The notes under the pieces: generated by a model
Told to the model about the DNA's origin: nothing
Seen by the model: only the letters and a program-made list of their open reading frames with translations
The model's database searches: none
Part shown: positions 45,801 through 54,400 of the stretch, one piece after another
How positions within the stretch are numbered: the first letter of the stretch is position 1
How the letters are laid out: each line of letters begins with the position of its first letter
Program-made: the position numbers and the translations under genes
NCBI RefSeq assembly: GCF_024213555.1
Contig: NZ_JANAVO010000002.1
Span: 62,001-126,000 of the forward strand
Source: Allokutzneria sp. A3M-2-11 16
Lineage (GTDB): Bacteria; Actinomycetota; Actinomycetes; Mycobacteriales; Pseudonocardiaceae
Reading direction: 5' to 3'
Length of the DNA stretch: 64,000 nt

Positions 45801-47357
45801 GACCTCTTGGTGCAGCAGGGCGTCCGGGAGCGGTGCGGCGGTGGCATTGGCCGCGCGGCGTTCCTCAACTTGCCAGCTCGGCAACTCAAGAGCTGCGCCG
45901 TCCCATGCGTCATCGGACGTGGCGAGGCGGAGCAGCAGCGACTCGAAGGATTCGAACATGTCGTCGACAAGACCATCGGGGAAGACTCCGTCGCGGATGT
46001 CCCAGTTCACCCGCAGGCCGTCCGCGTCGTCCATGGCCTGGCAGTCGATGAACACCTGCGGGGTCTGGGTGATGCCGAACCCGTCGAAGCAGCCGGTCAT
46101 CGTGCTGCCGATGCCGATCGCGCTGGTGAACACGATCGGCATGAGCGCGGCTTCCCGGCCCCGGCGCCGCGCCAGCTCCCGGATCACCTCGACACCGGAG
46201 TACAGCCGGTGATCCAGGTCGTCGAAGAGCTGCGCGCCGATCACCGCGGCGCGCTCGGCGAAGGTCCTGCCGGTGTTCCAGTCCACCGCGAGGAGGTTGA
46301 CCGAGGTGAAGTCGCCGACCACCTCGTGCACCTGGGGGTGCAGCGGCAGGCGGTTGAGCACGGTGAGGTTGAGGGAGAACCGCGACGCTTGGCTCCACCG
46401 CTCGATCACTGCCGCGTAGGCGGAAAGCACGGTCGACGACGGCGTGAGACCCCGGCTCTGCGTGCGGCGCTTGAACTCCTCCCACTGGGGAGCGGTCAGC
46501 CGGAGCTGATTGCGGGAGAACGACGGCTCCTGCGCACGCTGGTCCATCGGCAGGTCCGGCGCGGGCGGCAGCTCGTCCAGCCGTGCGGTCCAGTAGTCGC
46601 GATCACGCTGGTAGTGACCGGTTTCCCGCATCTTCAGCTCGGTGACCAGGTAGTCCCGGAACTGCATCTCCAGCTCGGGCAGCTCGCGCTCCGGATCGGC
46701 GTGCAGGGCCTCCAACTCCCCCAGCAACATCGCGATGCTGGCCCAGTCCGCGATGAGGAAGTCCAAGGACACGTGCAGCACGGCGTGCTCGTCGGTCCGC
46801 GTCGCGCGCAGGTCGAACAACGGCCACTGCGTGGTGTCGTAGACGTGGTGGCCGAACTCCTCCCGAATCGCGTCCAAAGTGGACTGTGCGTTCGGGAGAC
46901 CGCGGAGATCGGTGACGGGAACGCTCACCTTGGGCACCTCGGGAAGCACGCGTTGGTAGCCGTCGGTGGAGATCACTGCGCGCAGCATGTCGTGTCGTTC
47001 GATGAGGCGGTTCCACGCGGCCGTTAACCGGTCTTCGTCCAGCGACGGATAGCTCACCTCGACGTAGACGTGACACGCGACGCCTCCGAAGCCGAAAGCG
47101 TCGTTGCGGCCGAGCAGGTAAGCGGCCTGGACATCGGTCAGCGGGAACGGCTCGTTGCGCGCTCCACGATCTGGAACGATCGCGGCGCTTTCATTCTGCA
47201 GCAAGGAAATCACAGCATCCTTGCCCGCGCGGAGAGCTTCGAGGAGGTCGCCGGTGAGCACGCCCTTGGGTGCTCGGTAGCGAAGCTTGCCGTCTTCCGC
47301 CCACAGCTTCACGCCCGCGCGGTTGAGGTCGGCGACAAGGGTTTCTGGCGTGGTCAC
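42819..47357 (-). CDS. NRPS: TubC docking - Cy - A(Cys, interrupted) - PCP - TE
   Basis: 1512 aa terminating module. Residues 1-55 are a TubC-like docking domain. The Cy domain (about 71-490) has DFLIADWAS, matching DxxxxDxxS. The A domain (about 515-1120) has YTSGSTGKPKG and a specificity code read by eye as D-L-Y-N-L-S-L-I-W-K, the cysteine code. Between A8 (KIRGHRIELGEIEAAL) and A10 (LTGNGKVDRRTL) lies a degenerate methyltransferase-like insert (around ILELGRLRDE, residue 983). The PCP Ser is in GADSLIMARM. The TE has GYCLGG, with Cys1313 replacing Ser. It starts in the VOC gene stop. Expected role: add and cyclise cysteine as the third ring, then release. Confidence 0.9.
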   Translation of the reverse strand: MTTPETLVADLNRAGVKLWAEDGKLRYRAPKGVLTGDLLEALRAGKDAVISLLQNESAAIVPDRGARNEPFPLTDVQAAYLLGRNDAFGFGGVACHVYVEVSYPSLDEDRLTAAWNRLIERHDMLRAVISTDGYQRVLPEVPKVSVPVTDLRGLPNAQSTLDAIREEFGHHVYDTTQWPLFDLRATRTDEHAVLHVSLDFLIADWASIAMLLGELEALHADPERELPELEMQFRDYLVTELKMRETGHYQRDRDYWTARLDELPPAPDLPMDQRAQEPSFSRNQLRLTAPQWEEFKRRTQSRGLTPSSTVLSAYAAVIERWSQASRFSLNLTVLNRLPLHPQVHEVVGDFTSVNLLAVDWNTGRTFAERAAVIGAQLFDDLDHRLYSGVEVIRELARRRGREAALMPIVFTSAIGIGSTMTGCFDGFGITQTPQVFIDCQAMDDADGLRVNWDIRDGVFPDGLVDDMFESFESLLLRLATSDDAWDGAALELPSWQVEERRAANATAAPLPDALLHQEVFAQAARTPARVAVIDPRGSVTYADLVARANAVAVALRAAGCEPGERVAIVMDKGIEQVSAVLGTLLAGAVYLPVDTVQPVLRREAILRDAEVRHVLTQSWVGPGIHVDVLKPIGSPIEVTPGDPDAAAYVIYTSGSTGKPKGVVISHRAALNTIVDINSRFGITADDRVLGVANLGFDLSVYDIFGPLSLGAALVYPDAARRADPSHWANLVAQHGVTLWNSVPALMQMLLTYLDSELPTLRLALLSGDWIPTTLPAEAATRLPGMELISLGGATEAAIWSNYHRIDGVPEGWHSIPYGKPLANQGFRVLDTGMQDCPVWTVGELFISGAGLAQGYLGDPETTAHRFVTHNGERLYRTGDLGRYRPGGDIEFLGRADTQVKIRGHRIELGEIEAALVEHPAIASAGVVVADGALFGVVETARVEPLSTDDSRLIRIASAARSTDHAIAAVLYRAAVASDRPLRILELGRLRDEVVDVLAGLDADYRLGVLDVDLDYRAQGFAPNTFDAIVATSFSSAFVDLLVPGGWLVVNGERPWEDSVLELPELFVKRVRTDRARVTTAELADFLALRLPEHMIPGELQVVDALPLTGNGKVDRRTLQAWRPTPVGDVAAEVPENELEEALAKRWAEALQIPVIGRTESFFTRGADSLIMARMAGRLREELPEAEPVPFDTLLRQLLNEPTVAQLAAFLRRKAEPEIVTASGSNAALVPFSTNGDGPVRVLFHAGLGTMECFRPLAARLVEQDQGPVLGIAIADTDVYLALDPSDVVGRLADDYTERLLAEGHTRFQLIGYCLGGMFATEVARRLAERGMEVEDLVLVSSHLVSFDIQDDLMFETLFVPNLGITLDQIGFGSVDPQAVSEAFPKLVRDNDGRVPEGSLAQFDPFFARLGALSQEERFARYAEAASMLPEMAIGMFRVFKQSFQSARFVPPPYVGDIRFLCPATTLAPGMTEQMLEFWREVCLGDFTVSNVDGNHFSCMNEPLVQQVAEDLK

Positions 47358-48058
47358 GACTGGGACTCCTCAACGGATGCGGGGGTGAGAACGGTTCCGT
47401 GCAACTTCGCCGGGTCGAGCTCGGCGCGGAGGCCGTGCAACTGCACGCCGATGACGCCGGTCGTCAGCGCGGGTTCGGGTCTCAGCCACCGGTCGGCGCG
47501 GACGAAGCGATCGAAGTGCGGTCGCTGCGCACGGCTGACGCCGTAGCGGATGGCCGCGATCCCGGTGGCACCATTGGGATGCACGACTTCGGCAGGACGC
47601 TGCGGCGGGTCGTAGGAGGAGACGACGAACGGCAGTTCGACCAGGGTCGGGGCGAGCATCTGGTAGCGCACGCGCCGGCCGTCCGGGCGAGTGCGGCCGT
47701 TGCGGAAGATCCGCGAGACGTCGACACCTCGCGTGGCGAGCTGGGCGCGCGTCGTGGTCAGGTCGGTGTCGTCGGTCTCCAGCGCGAGGTCGCGCCAGCC
47801 CTTCCCCGGCCTGGACCACTTGTGCAGCCGCTTCCCCATGCCCGCGCCGAAGCGGAGCGCGACCGGCCAGCGCAGCGGCGCGAGCTTCGACGGGAACTCG
47901 AAGAACTCGATGAACGGACCCTCGGAAAACCAGATCAGCGCATTGTGCGCCTTTTTCGGATCACTTCCCCAGCTCACCGAGAACCCCAGATCCGCGAAAT
48001 TCCTGACAGCCTCGTGAATGTCGTCCACTCGACACAGGACGTGACTCGTCCTCAGCAT
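47354..48058 (-). CDS. VOC/glyoxalase-like protein in the siderophore operon
   Basis: 234 aa, opening LRTSHVLCRVDDIHEAVRNF with LGFSVSWGSDP, a VOC-type fold, and a long C-terminal part (PAEVVHPNGATGIAAIRYGV) that looks like a second VOC half. ATG 48058 is chosen (AAGGGA 8 nt upstream) over ATG 48085. The stop overlaps the NRPS ATG, so it is cotranslated with the NRPS as first gene of the operon. Metal-binding residues are not obvious. It could bind the siderophore or act on an intermediate; nothing in the sequence settles it. Confidence 0.72.
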   Translation of the reverse strand: MLRTSHVLCRVDDIHEAVRNFADLGFSVSWGSDPKKAHNALIWFSEGPFIEFFEFPSKLAPLRWPVALRFGAGMGKRLHKWSRPGKGWRDLALETDDTDLTTTRAQLATRGVDVSRIFRNGRTRPDGRRVRYQMLAPTLVELPFVVSSYDPPQRPAEVVHPNGATGIAAIRYGVSRAQRPHFDRFVRADRWLRPEPALTTGVIGVQLHGLRAELDPAKLHGTVLTPASVEESQS

Positions 48059-48074
48059 GACGAAAATCCCTTTC

Positions 48075-48105
48075 TTGACATCCACGCAGCTAGACTAGTT
48101 ATGGT
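48075..48105 (+). promoter_or_regulatory. Possible promoter for the methyltransferase gene
   Basis: TTGACA (48075-48080) and TATGGT (48100-48105) with 19-bp spacing lie so close to ATG 48112 that the transcript would be almost leaderless. The CTAGACTAG inverted repeat (48090-48098) lies between. Weak evidence. Confidence 0.3.
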
Positions 48106-48111
48106 GACCTC

Positions 48112-49584
48112 ATGAACGTCACCGACATCGGTTTTCTGCGTCGTCGCATCGAGGAGGACGACGCAGTGCGATCGACTCCCGAATTGCGCGAAGCGCTCGA
48201 TTCCGGAGCGCCGGGAGTCGGCCCCTGGCTGGACGCGTTCGGGGATCGACCGGAACGCAATCTGGTGTTGTTCCCGCTGCGTGGCATCGGCAGCGACATC
48301 GTGCTGGCGACCTTGCTCGCGGGCGGGACCGTTGTCCTCGGTGACCCCGGCGCCCACCCTGCGCGCACGCTCGCGCTGCTGGAGCGCAGCGGCGCCACGG
48401 CCGTGACGCTGCCGTCGAAGTTGCTGGAGCGACTGAACTCCGAGCCGTCCGCGCCGATGACTGATTTCGCCGAGCTGCGCCGGATCTTCTACGTCGGCGA
48501 GCCCACGCGGTTCGACTTCCCCGGCCCAGAACTGTCCCGTGTGGACACTCTCACCTTCGAACACGTCTCCGAGTTCGTCGCGCGCTTCCGGGACGCAGTG
48601 CTGGCGTCGATGCTGCTTACGCTGCAAGCGAATGATGTTCTCCGCGACCCTGCGATCAGCCACACCGGCGAGGAGATCCTGACCGCGGCGCGGGTGGCGG
48701 AGCGGCACCACGGTGTTGTCGAGCGCTGGCTCACCGCGCTGACCGAGCACGGGGTCCTTGTCCGGCAAGGTGATCGTTTCCTCGGGACGGAGCCGATCGA
48801 CGCCGACGCGGTCGCACAGGCTTGGGATGAGGCGGAGAAGCTGTGGACGGGTCACCTCGGAGCCGCCGAGGTCGCCGCGTACTTCCGTCGTAACGCGGAG
48901 CGGCTGCCGCAGCTCATGACCGGCGAGGAGCAGGCCACGCTGCTGCTGTTCCCCGAGGGGCGCACGGACATCGCCGACGCGCTCTACCGCGACACCGCCG
49001 TGGCCCGCTATCTCAACGCCCGGGTCAGCGAGACCGTGCAGCGGCTGGGCGCCAAGCGGATTCTGGAAGTCGGCGCGGGCACCGGCGCCACGAGCGAGGT
49101 CGTCATCCGCGATCTGGCGGACCGGGCGGACGTCGACTACCTGTTCACCGACCTGTCCGCGTTCTTCCTCACCACGGCGAAGGAGCGGTTCGCGGACTAC
49201 CCTTGGGTCCGCTTCGGGATCTACGACATCGACACGCAGGACTCTGACGAGCCGGGGGCCTTCGACGTGATCATCGCTGCGGGTGTGCTCAACAACGCGC
49301 GTGATGCCGACGCGACTCTCAGCCGCCTCAAGGCCCTGCTCGTTCCCGGCGGTTCGCTGCTGATCATCGAGCCGACTCGGGAGTACTACGAAATCCTGAT
49401 CTCCCAGGCGTTCATGATGACTGCGGCGGAAGACGTTCGCTTGCGGAGCGGCACCATGTTCCTGTCGAGGCAGCAGTGGGTCGAGGCCATCGATCGCGCT
49501 GGTCTGTCCATTGTGGACGTCACGCCTGACGACACACATCCGCTGTCGCCGATGTCGCAGTACCTGTTCGTCGCGCGTCACTGA
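48112..49584 (+). CDS. Stand-alone SAM methyltransferase with degenerate adenylation-like N-terminus
   Basis: 490 aa. The C-terminal 220 residues are a class I methyltransferase of the type embedded in NRPS/PKS lines: the lid region (LLFPEGRTDIADALYRDT), SAM motif I ILEVGAGTGATSEVV, and LLVPGGSLLIIEP. Residues about 50-140 resemble the centre of an adenylation fold (VLATLLAGGTVVLGDPG, FYVGEPTRFD) but lack the A3 and A5 catalytic motifs. It should methylate a thiazoline/thiazolidine intermediate (N- or C-methyl unknown). It is divergent from the VOC-NRPS operon and overlaps the reductase gene tail-to-tail by 7 bp. Confidence 0.82.
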   Translation: MNVTDIGFLRRRIEEDDAVRSTPELREALDSGAPGVGPWLDAFGDRPERNLVLFPLRGIGSDIVLATLLAGGTVVLGDPGAHPARTLALLERSGATAVTLPSKLLERLNSEPSAPMTDFAELRRIFYVGEPTRFDFPGPELSRVDTLTFEHVSEFVARFRDAVLASMLLTLQANDVLRDPAISHTGEEILTAARVAERHHGVVERWLTALTEHGVLVRQGDRFLGTEPIDADAVAQAWDEAEKLWTGHLGAAEVAAYFRRNAERLPQLMTGEEQATLLLFPEGRTDIADALYRDTAVARYLNARVSETVQRLGAKRILEVGAGTGATSEVVIRDLADRADVDYLFTDLSAFFLTTAKERFADYPWVRFGIYDIDTQDSDEPGAFDVIIAAGVLNNARDADATLSRLKALLVPGGSLLIIEPTREYYEILISQAFMMTAAEDVRLRSGTMFLSRQQWVEAIDRAGLSIVDVTPDDTHPLSPMSQYLFVARH

Positions 49585-50564
49585 GGACGCCCGGCGAGGA
49601 GGGTCGCGTAGCCGAGCTGGGACGTCAGGTCCTGCCACATCCGGCACAGGGTCAGGTGGTACTGGTCCGGCCGCGCGCTCTCCCCCATCGCCACCAGATC
49701 CCGGCCGATGGCCTCAGGCAGCACTTCGGCCAGGAATTCCCGGTAGCTGGAAGGGTTTCCCGCCAGCAGCGACGTGCAAGGCTCGGCCAGGTGAGCGGCG
49801 TCGGGCGCGGTGAAGTCGAAGGACGTCCGCACGGATTCCGGGATGTGCAGCCGAGGTGTCCACGACACCGGCCCGTGCGCATCGTGCAGGGTGAGTGTGC
49901 CGCTGTCAGTGCCGATGGTGATGCGATGCAGCACGTGCATGTGGTTGTCGGGGTCGTCCGGGTTGATCTGGTTCTGCACGCGCAACGTCACCGGCACACC
50001 GCCGATCACGCCACTCACAACGGAATACGGCTCACTGTCCATGAGCTTGACGAAGTTCCACGGCCGCACACTCCCAAGTGCGTCACCGATTACGTGCAAC
50101 AGCGGGAAGGACACCTGTACGGCGCACACGGCGTCGACGTACAACTGCTTCCCCAGTTCCTTTGCCGCAGCGACGAATCGGCGCGAGGCGGGCAACTGCG
50201 CGTACAGATCACCAAGCCGGTAGGTCACATTGTGTCGGCGTGCGACGCGCAGCGACTCCGCGAGGTCGTCGTGGTGCACCGGTTGTTCTTGCAGCACATG
50301 GATTCCCCGCGCCAGCAAGGCCCGTGCGAGTTCGCTCCCCGGCCCGCCCATCGACGATGAACGCACAACGACGCAGGCGATGTCGATGTCGTCCGGGAGC
50401 TGCTCGACAGCGGTGTACAGCGGCACCCCGGCGCGGCGAGCGGTGTCGGCGGAGCGCACGCTGCCGCGTCCGAGAATCCCCGCTAGCTCGAACCGATCGG
50501 GCTGCCGGGCGATGGCGGCGATGTAGGACTGCCCGAAGGTCGTCCCGCACACGAGCACCTTCAC
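49578..50564 (-). CDS. Thiazolinyl imide reductase (YbtU/Irp3/PchG-like)
   Basis: NADPH-dependent reductase of 328 aa that in yersiniabactin and pyochelin pathways reduces a thiazoline to a thiazolidine on the NRPS. Family signatures: VLVCGTTFGQSYIAAI (nucleotide region), LAGILGRGSVRSADTARR, GVPLYTAVEQLPDDIDIACV, VVRSSSMGGPGSELARALL and VLQEQPVHHDDLAE. The last matches the conserved QExPxHxxD pattern. ATG 50564 overlaps the upstream gene stop. This gene ties the locus firmly to thiazoline/thiazolidine siderophores. Confidence 0.9.
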   Translation of the reverse strand: MKVLVCGTTFGQSYIAAIARQPDRFELAGILGRGSVRSADTARRAGVPLYTAVEQLPDDIDIACVVVRSSSMGGPGSELARALLARGIHVLQEQPVHHDDLAESLRVARRHNVTYRLGDLYAQLPASRRFVAAAKELGKQLYVDAVCAVQVSFPLLHVIGDALGSVRPWNFVKLMDSEPYSVVSGVIGGVPVTLRVQNQINPDDPDNHMHVLHRITIGTDSGTLTLHDAHGPVSWTPRLHIPESVRTSFDFTAPDAAHLAEPCTSLLAGNPSSYREFLAEVLPEAIGRDLVAMGESARPDQYHLTLCRMWQDLTSQLGYATLLAGRPQ

Positions 50565-51472
50565 AGCACGCCCTCCTCGACGACGAGTTCGGAGAGCGGC
50601 GCGTCGAACACAGTGATGTCCAAGCCCTCGAACGGCTCCAGCACGGTGGCTGCTCGATGCTGTCCAATGGGAACGTCGCCGCGCAGGACTGCCTTTGTGG
50701 CCGCCACGGTCACTGCTGCCGTCAGCTCCGCGACACTGCCCGCACGCAACACCGCGGTCCGGCCGTCAAGCTCGGAGACGAAGGTCACCCGTGGGCTCCG
50801 ACCGGCGAGATCGAGGGCTGACGCCTCGCACAGCCCCTTCCGCTCAGCGAGGGCCCGCCGGAGGTGCCTTCCCTCGATCACGCTGTACCAGGAGCCGTCT
50901 ACAAGAGACAGTGAACGAGCGACCGCTTCATTTTCAGCATCCATGAACGGGAACGCGGCCACGGGTGCTTCGAAGAACGGTATGTCCACATCGGACAAGC
51001 GGGTCAGCGCTCCGTGCTTCACCTGGCCGCTCCGCCACGCGGCCAAGGGCTCGTTGACACCGTTGAGGTAGTCCTCCGCCCCGGCGGCGGTGAAGCGGTC
51101 GAGCACTCCGCAGTACATCGTCAGCGTGGAGCCCTTCGGCGCCAGCCATCGCGGCAGCAGCCCGGACAGGCCCGGCGAGGCTCCGGCGGCGAAGACCACA
51201 CGACGCCCACGCGGATCGACAACCGCGTCCGCGCCACCCGCGTCCACGTGGTCGGCGCCCGCGTTCACCGCGGCGGCGGCGATCCGCGCGGCAGTCTGGT
51301 GCGACGGGCCGACGCAGTTCACCACCACCGACGCACCGGCAACGAACTCCGCCAGCGAACGGTCGTCGTTGATGTCCACACCGGACGATCGGCTTCCGGT
51401 CCGGATCTCCCCGTCGAACGCCTGGAGGACGTGTCGGCCGACCGTCCCGGATGCGCCGAGGAGCGCGATCAC
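50561..51472 (-). CDS. Saccharopine dehydrogenase-like NAD(P)-binding protein
   Basis: 303 aa with an N-terminal Rossmann motif IALLGASGTVGRHVLQAF and saccharopine-dehydrogenase-like features (VVNCVGPSHQTAARIAAAAV, GADHVDAGG, AAGASPGLSGLLPRWL). GTG 51472 overlaps the NRPS stop. Homologues occur in several actinobacterial thiazoline siderophore clusters; the reaction is not known to me. A role in reducing or maturing an intermediate is inferred from the operon. Confidence 0.75.
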   Translation of the reverse strand: MIALLGASGTVGRHVLQAFDGEIRTGSRSSGVDINDDRSLAEFVAGASVVVNCVGPSHQTAARIAAAAVNAGADHVDAGGADAVVDPRGRRVVFAAGASPGLSGLLPRWLAPKGSTLTMYCGVLDRFTAAGAEDYLNGVNEPLAAWRSGQVKHGALTRLSDVDIPFFEAPVAAFPFMDAENEAVARSLSLVDGSWYSVIEGRHLRRALAERKGLCEASALDLAGRSPRVTFVSELDGRTAVLRAGSVAELTAAVTVAATKAVLRGDVPIGQHRAATVLEPFEGLDITVFDAPLSELVVEEGVL

Positions 51473-54400
51473 AGCTCCCCCTCCTCGACCTCGAACGCGA
51501 CTGCGGCGCACGCGATGGTCGGCGCGGCGAACAGTTGCCTCAGCGGCAAGGCCACACCAAAACGCTGCTCTGCCTCCTGGATGAACCGCGTGGCGAGCAA
51601 CGAGTCACCGCCGAGCGTGAAGAAGCTCTGGTCCCGCCCGATGTCGCCGATTCCCAGCAGCTCCGACCACATCGCCGCCAGCTCGGTCTCAACCTCACCG
51701 CGCGGAGCATCCCCAGTCGTCTCCTCTGCCGGAGACGCCAGCGCGGAGCGGTCGACTTTTCCGTTGGCGCTCAACGGCAGCCAGGGCAACACTTCGATGC
51801 GCTCGGGGATCATGTGTGCGGGCAGCCGACTGCTCACATGCCGCTGCACCTCGACGACGTCGAGGTCAACCGCGTCCTCGGGACGGCGGGCGCGCAGCGT
51901 CGCCAGGCCGGAGTCACCGACCGCGCGGTGGGTGACCTCCGTGAATCCGGCTTCGGCGAACAACTCCGCCCACCGCTGTGCGGAGAGCATGGGCGAACCG
52001 TTGGCGCGGCGCTCCGCGTCGAGTCCGTCAAATCCGTTCTCCAGCAAGGCCGCGGTCAGTAAGCCGATGGGCGCCAGCTCGGTCGGCTCCACCGCGATCA
52101 CCCAACCGCCGCGACGTACGAGGAGTCCGGCCACAGCGATCCCGTGCCGGACATCGGCGTACCGGTGCAGCACGTTGTGCGCGAGCACCACGTCGAACTT
52201 GTGCCGCAAGGACTCCGGCACGCGACCCTCGGCGACCCGTTGGCAGTCAACGCCGTCGAGCCTCCGCGCTGCCGCCTGCACCATGGACGTGGAGGGGTCG
52301 ATCAGCGTGTAGCAGACCTGATCGGAATTCAATGCGGATTGAAGTCGTTCCGCTGCAACACCTTCACGGCCGCCAAGCTCCACGACCTCCACTGGCCGCC
52401 CGAGTTCTGCGGCCAGCTCAGCGATCTCGCGGGCGATCACGGGCACGCTCTCCGCCCCGGCGTTCGCGGGCGCGAGGACCGGGTCCGTCAGGATTTCCGA
52501 GACGTTGCCGGTCTCCAGCACTCCGCGGAACCAGTCGATCCTGCGCCAGATGTGGTCGACCACCTCGTCCTGGCCGCCGGGCGCAGGAGGCTGCCGGTCC
52601 AGCCAGCGCGTCCACAGATCGCGGAGCGGCGGCGAAGCGGCGGGCAGGAGGTCACGGAGCAGAGGAGCAACGGCGGCGGCCTGCCCTGTGAAGTCGACGG
52701 CCTCCGTGACGCCGGTAGTCACCAAGGTCCGCGGAAGCCGTGCGGGAACGATCGCCGCCGTCAAGGTCGGGCTGACCACTGCTTGCCCGACTGCGGGGTG
52801 GGAGTGCAGGGCCGCTTCGATCTCGCCCAGCTCGATGCGGTGACCACGGATCTTGACCTGGTGGTCACGACGCCCCAGGAACTCCAAGGTGCCGTCCGGC
52901 CAGTAGCGGCCCAGATCCCCCGTGCGGTACCACCCGTCCACGAACTGCGCCGCCGTCGCCTCGGGCGCTCCGCGGTACCCCAGGGCCACTCCCGCTCCAC
53001 CGATCCACAGCTCGCCAGGAGTCCAAACAGGACAGTCACGGCCAAACGGGTCCACCACGCGGAACTGCTGGTTGCGCAGCGGGAATCCGTACGGGATCGA
53101 GCTCCACTCCGGATCGACAGCATCCACTTCGAAGCAGTTCGACCAGATGGACGCCTCGGTTGCCCCTCCCAGGGCAACGAAACGGCAGTCCACCTTGCCG
53201 GGAAGATCCAGGCCGACCCAGTCACCGGACACCAGAACCACGCGGAAAGGCACCTGTTCCGCGACGATCAGGAGCATGTCGAGCAGCGCGGGAACGGTGT
53301 TCCACACGGTCACGCCGTGCCGGTGCACCAACTCCGCCCAGCGACGCGCATCGCGCCGGGCCTCCTCCTCGACCAGCACCACCGCGCCACCGACCGACAG
53401 CAGGCCGAACACGTCGTAGACCGAGAGGTCGAAGTCCAAGGCGGACACCGCGAGCACGCGATCCGACGCAGTGATCTCGAACCGCGAGTTGATGTCCGCG
53501 ATGGTGTTCATCGCCGCGAAGTGGGTGATCTCGACGCCCTTCGGCTCCCCCGTCGAACCCGACGTGAAGATCACGTACGCGAGCCGGTCCTCGCCCAGCA
53601 CGACCGGCGCGGGATCGGCCGACTCTGCCGCTCCCAAGAACTCCCGGTCGACGACCAGCCGCACCCTGGCGAGCCGCAGGATGCGTTCGCGCCGCACGGG
53701 CGGCTGGTTGACACCGATCGGCACATACGCCGCGCCCGCCGCGAGAACGCCCAGCACTGCGACGATCTGATCAACGCCCTTCGGCAGGGTCACCGCAACC
53801 GTCTCCCCCGGCCGCACCCCCTCCGCGAGCAGGACGGACGCGACGCGGCGAGCACGATCGGCCAGTTCGCCATAGCTCAACGAGCCATCACTTCCCCACA
53901 GGAGCGCGGGAAGCGACGGTGACTCCTCCGCGATGCGGAAGAACTCCTGGTGCAGCAAGACATCCGGCCGCGGACCAGCCGTGGCGTTGACGTTGGCAAG
54001 AATCGTCTTCTGCCCTCCGGGAAGGAGATCCGGAGTAGGAGCGGACCAGTCCGATTCGGCCAGCCAGTCCAGCATCCGGAGGTAGGCGTCGAACATCGCG
54101 TCCAGCAGACCCGCCGGGAACAGCTCCTCCACGGCGTCCCACAGCAACGCGATACCACCGTCCACTTCGGACACTTGGTGGTCGAGCCAGACCTGTGGGG
54201 TCTGCGAGATCCCCCAGAGCTGATCGGTGAGCAGCGGGTTCTCCGGGAAGGGAAGACCAAGGGCGCTGGTGAACACCACCGGCATGACCACGTCGGGTTC
54301 CCCGGCCCGCTTGGCCAGTTCGCGCAGCACCCAGACCGCGGATGCCTCGCGGTGGTCCAGCGCTCCCCACAGGCGTTCCTGAAGCCTGCGCGTGCCCGTG

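Noticed and set aside
48059-48111. Possible iron box between the VOC and methyltransferase genes
   Set aside because: CTAGACTAG symmetry is present but no AGGTnA/TnACC half-sites; the fit to the iron-box consensus is poor.
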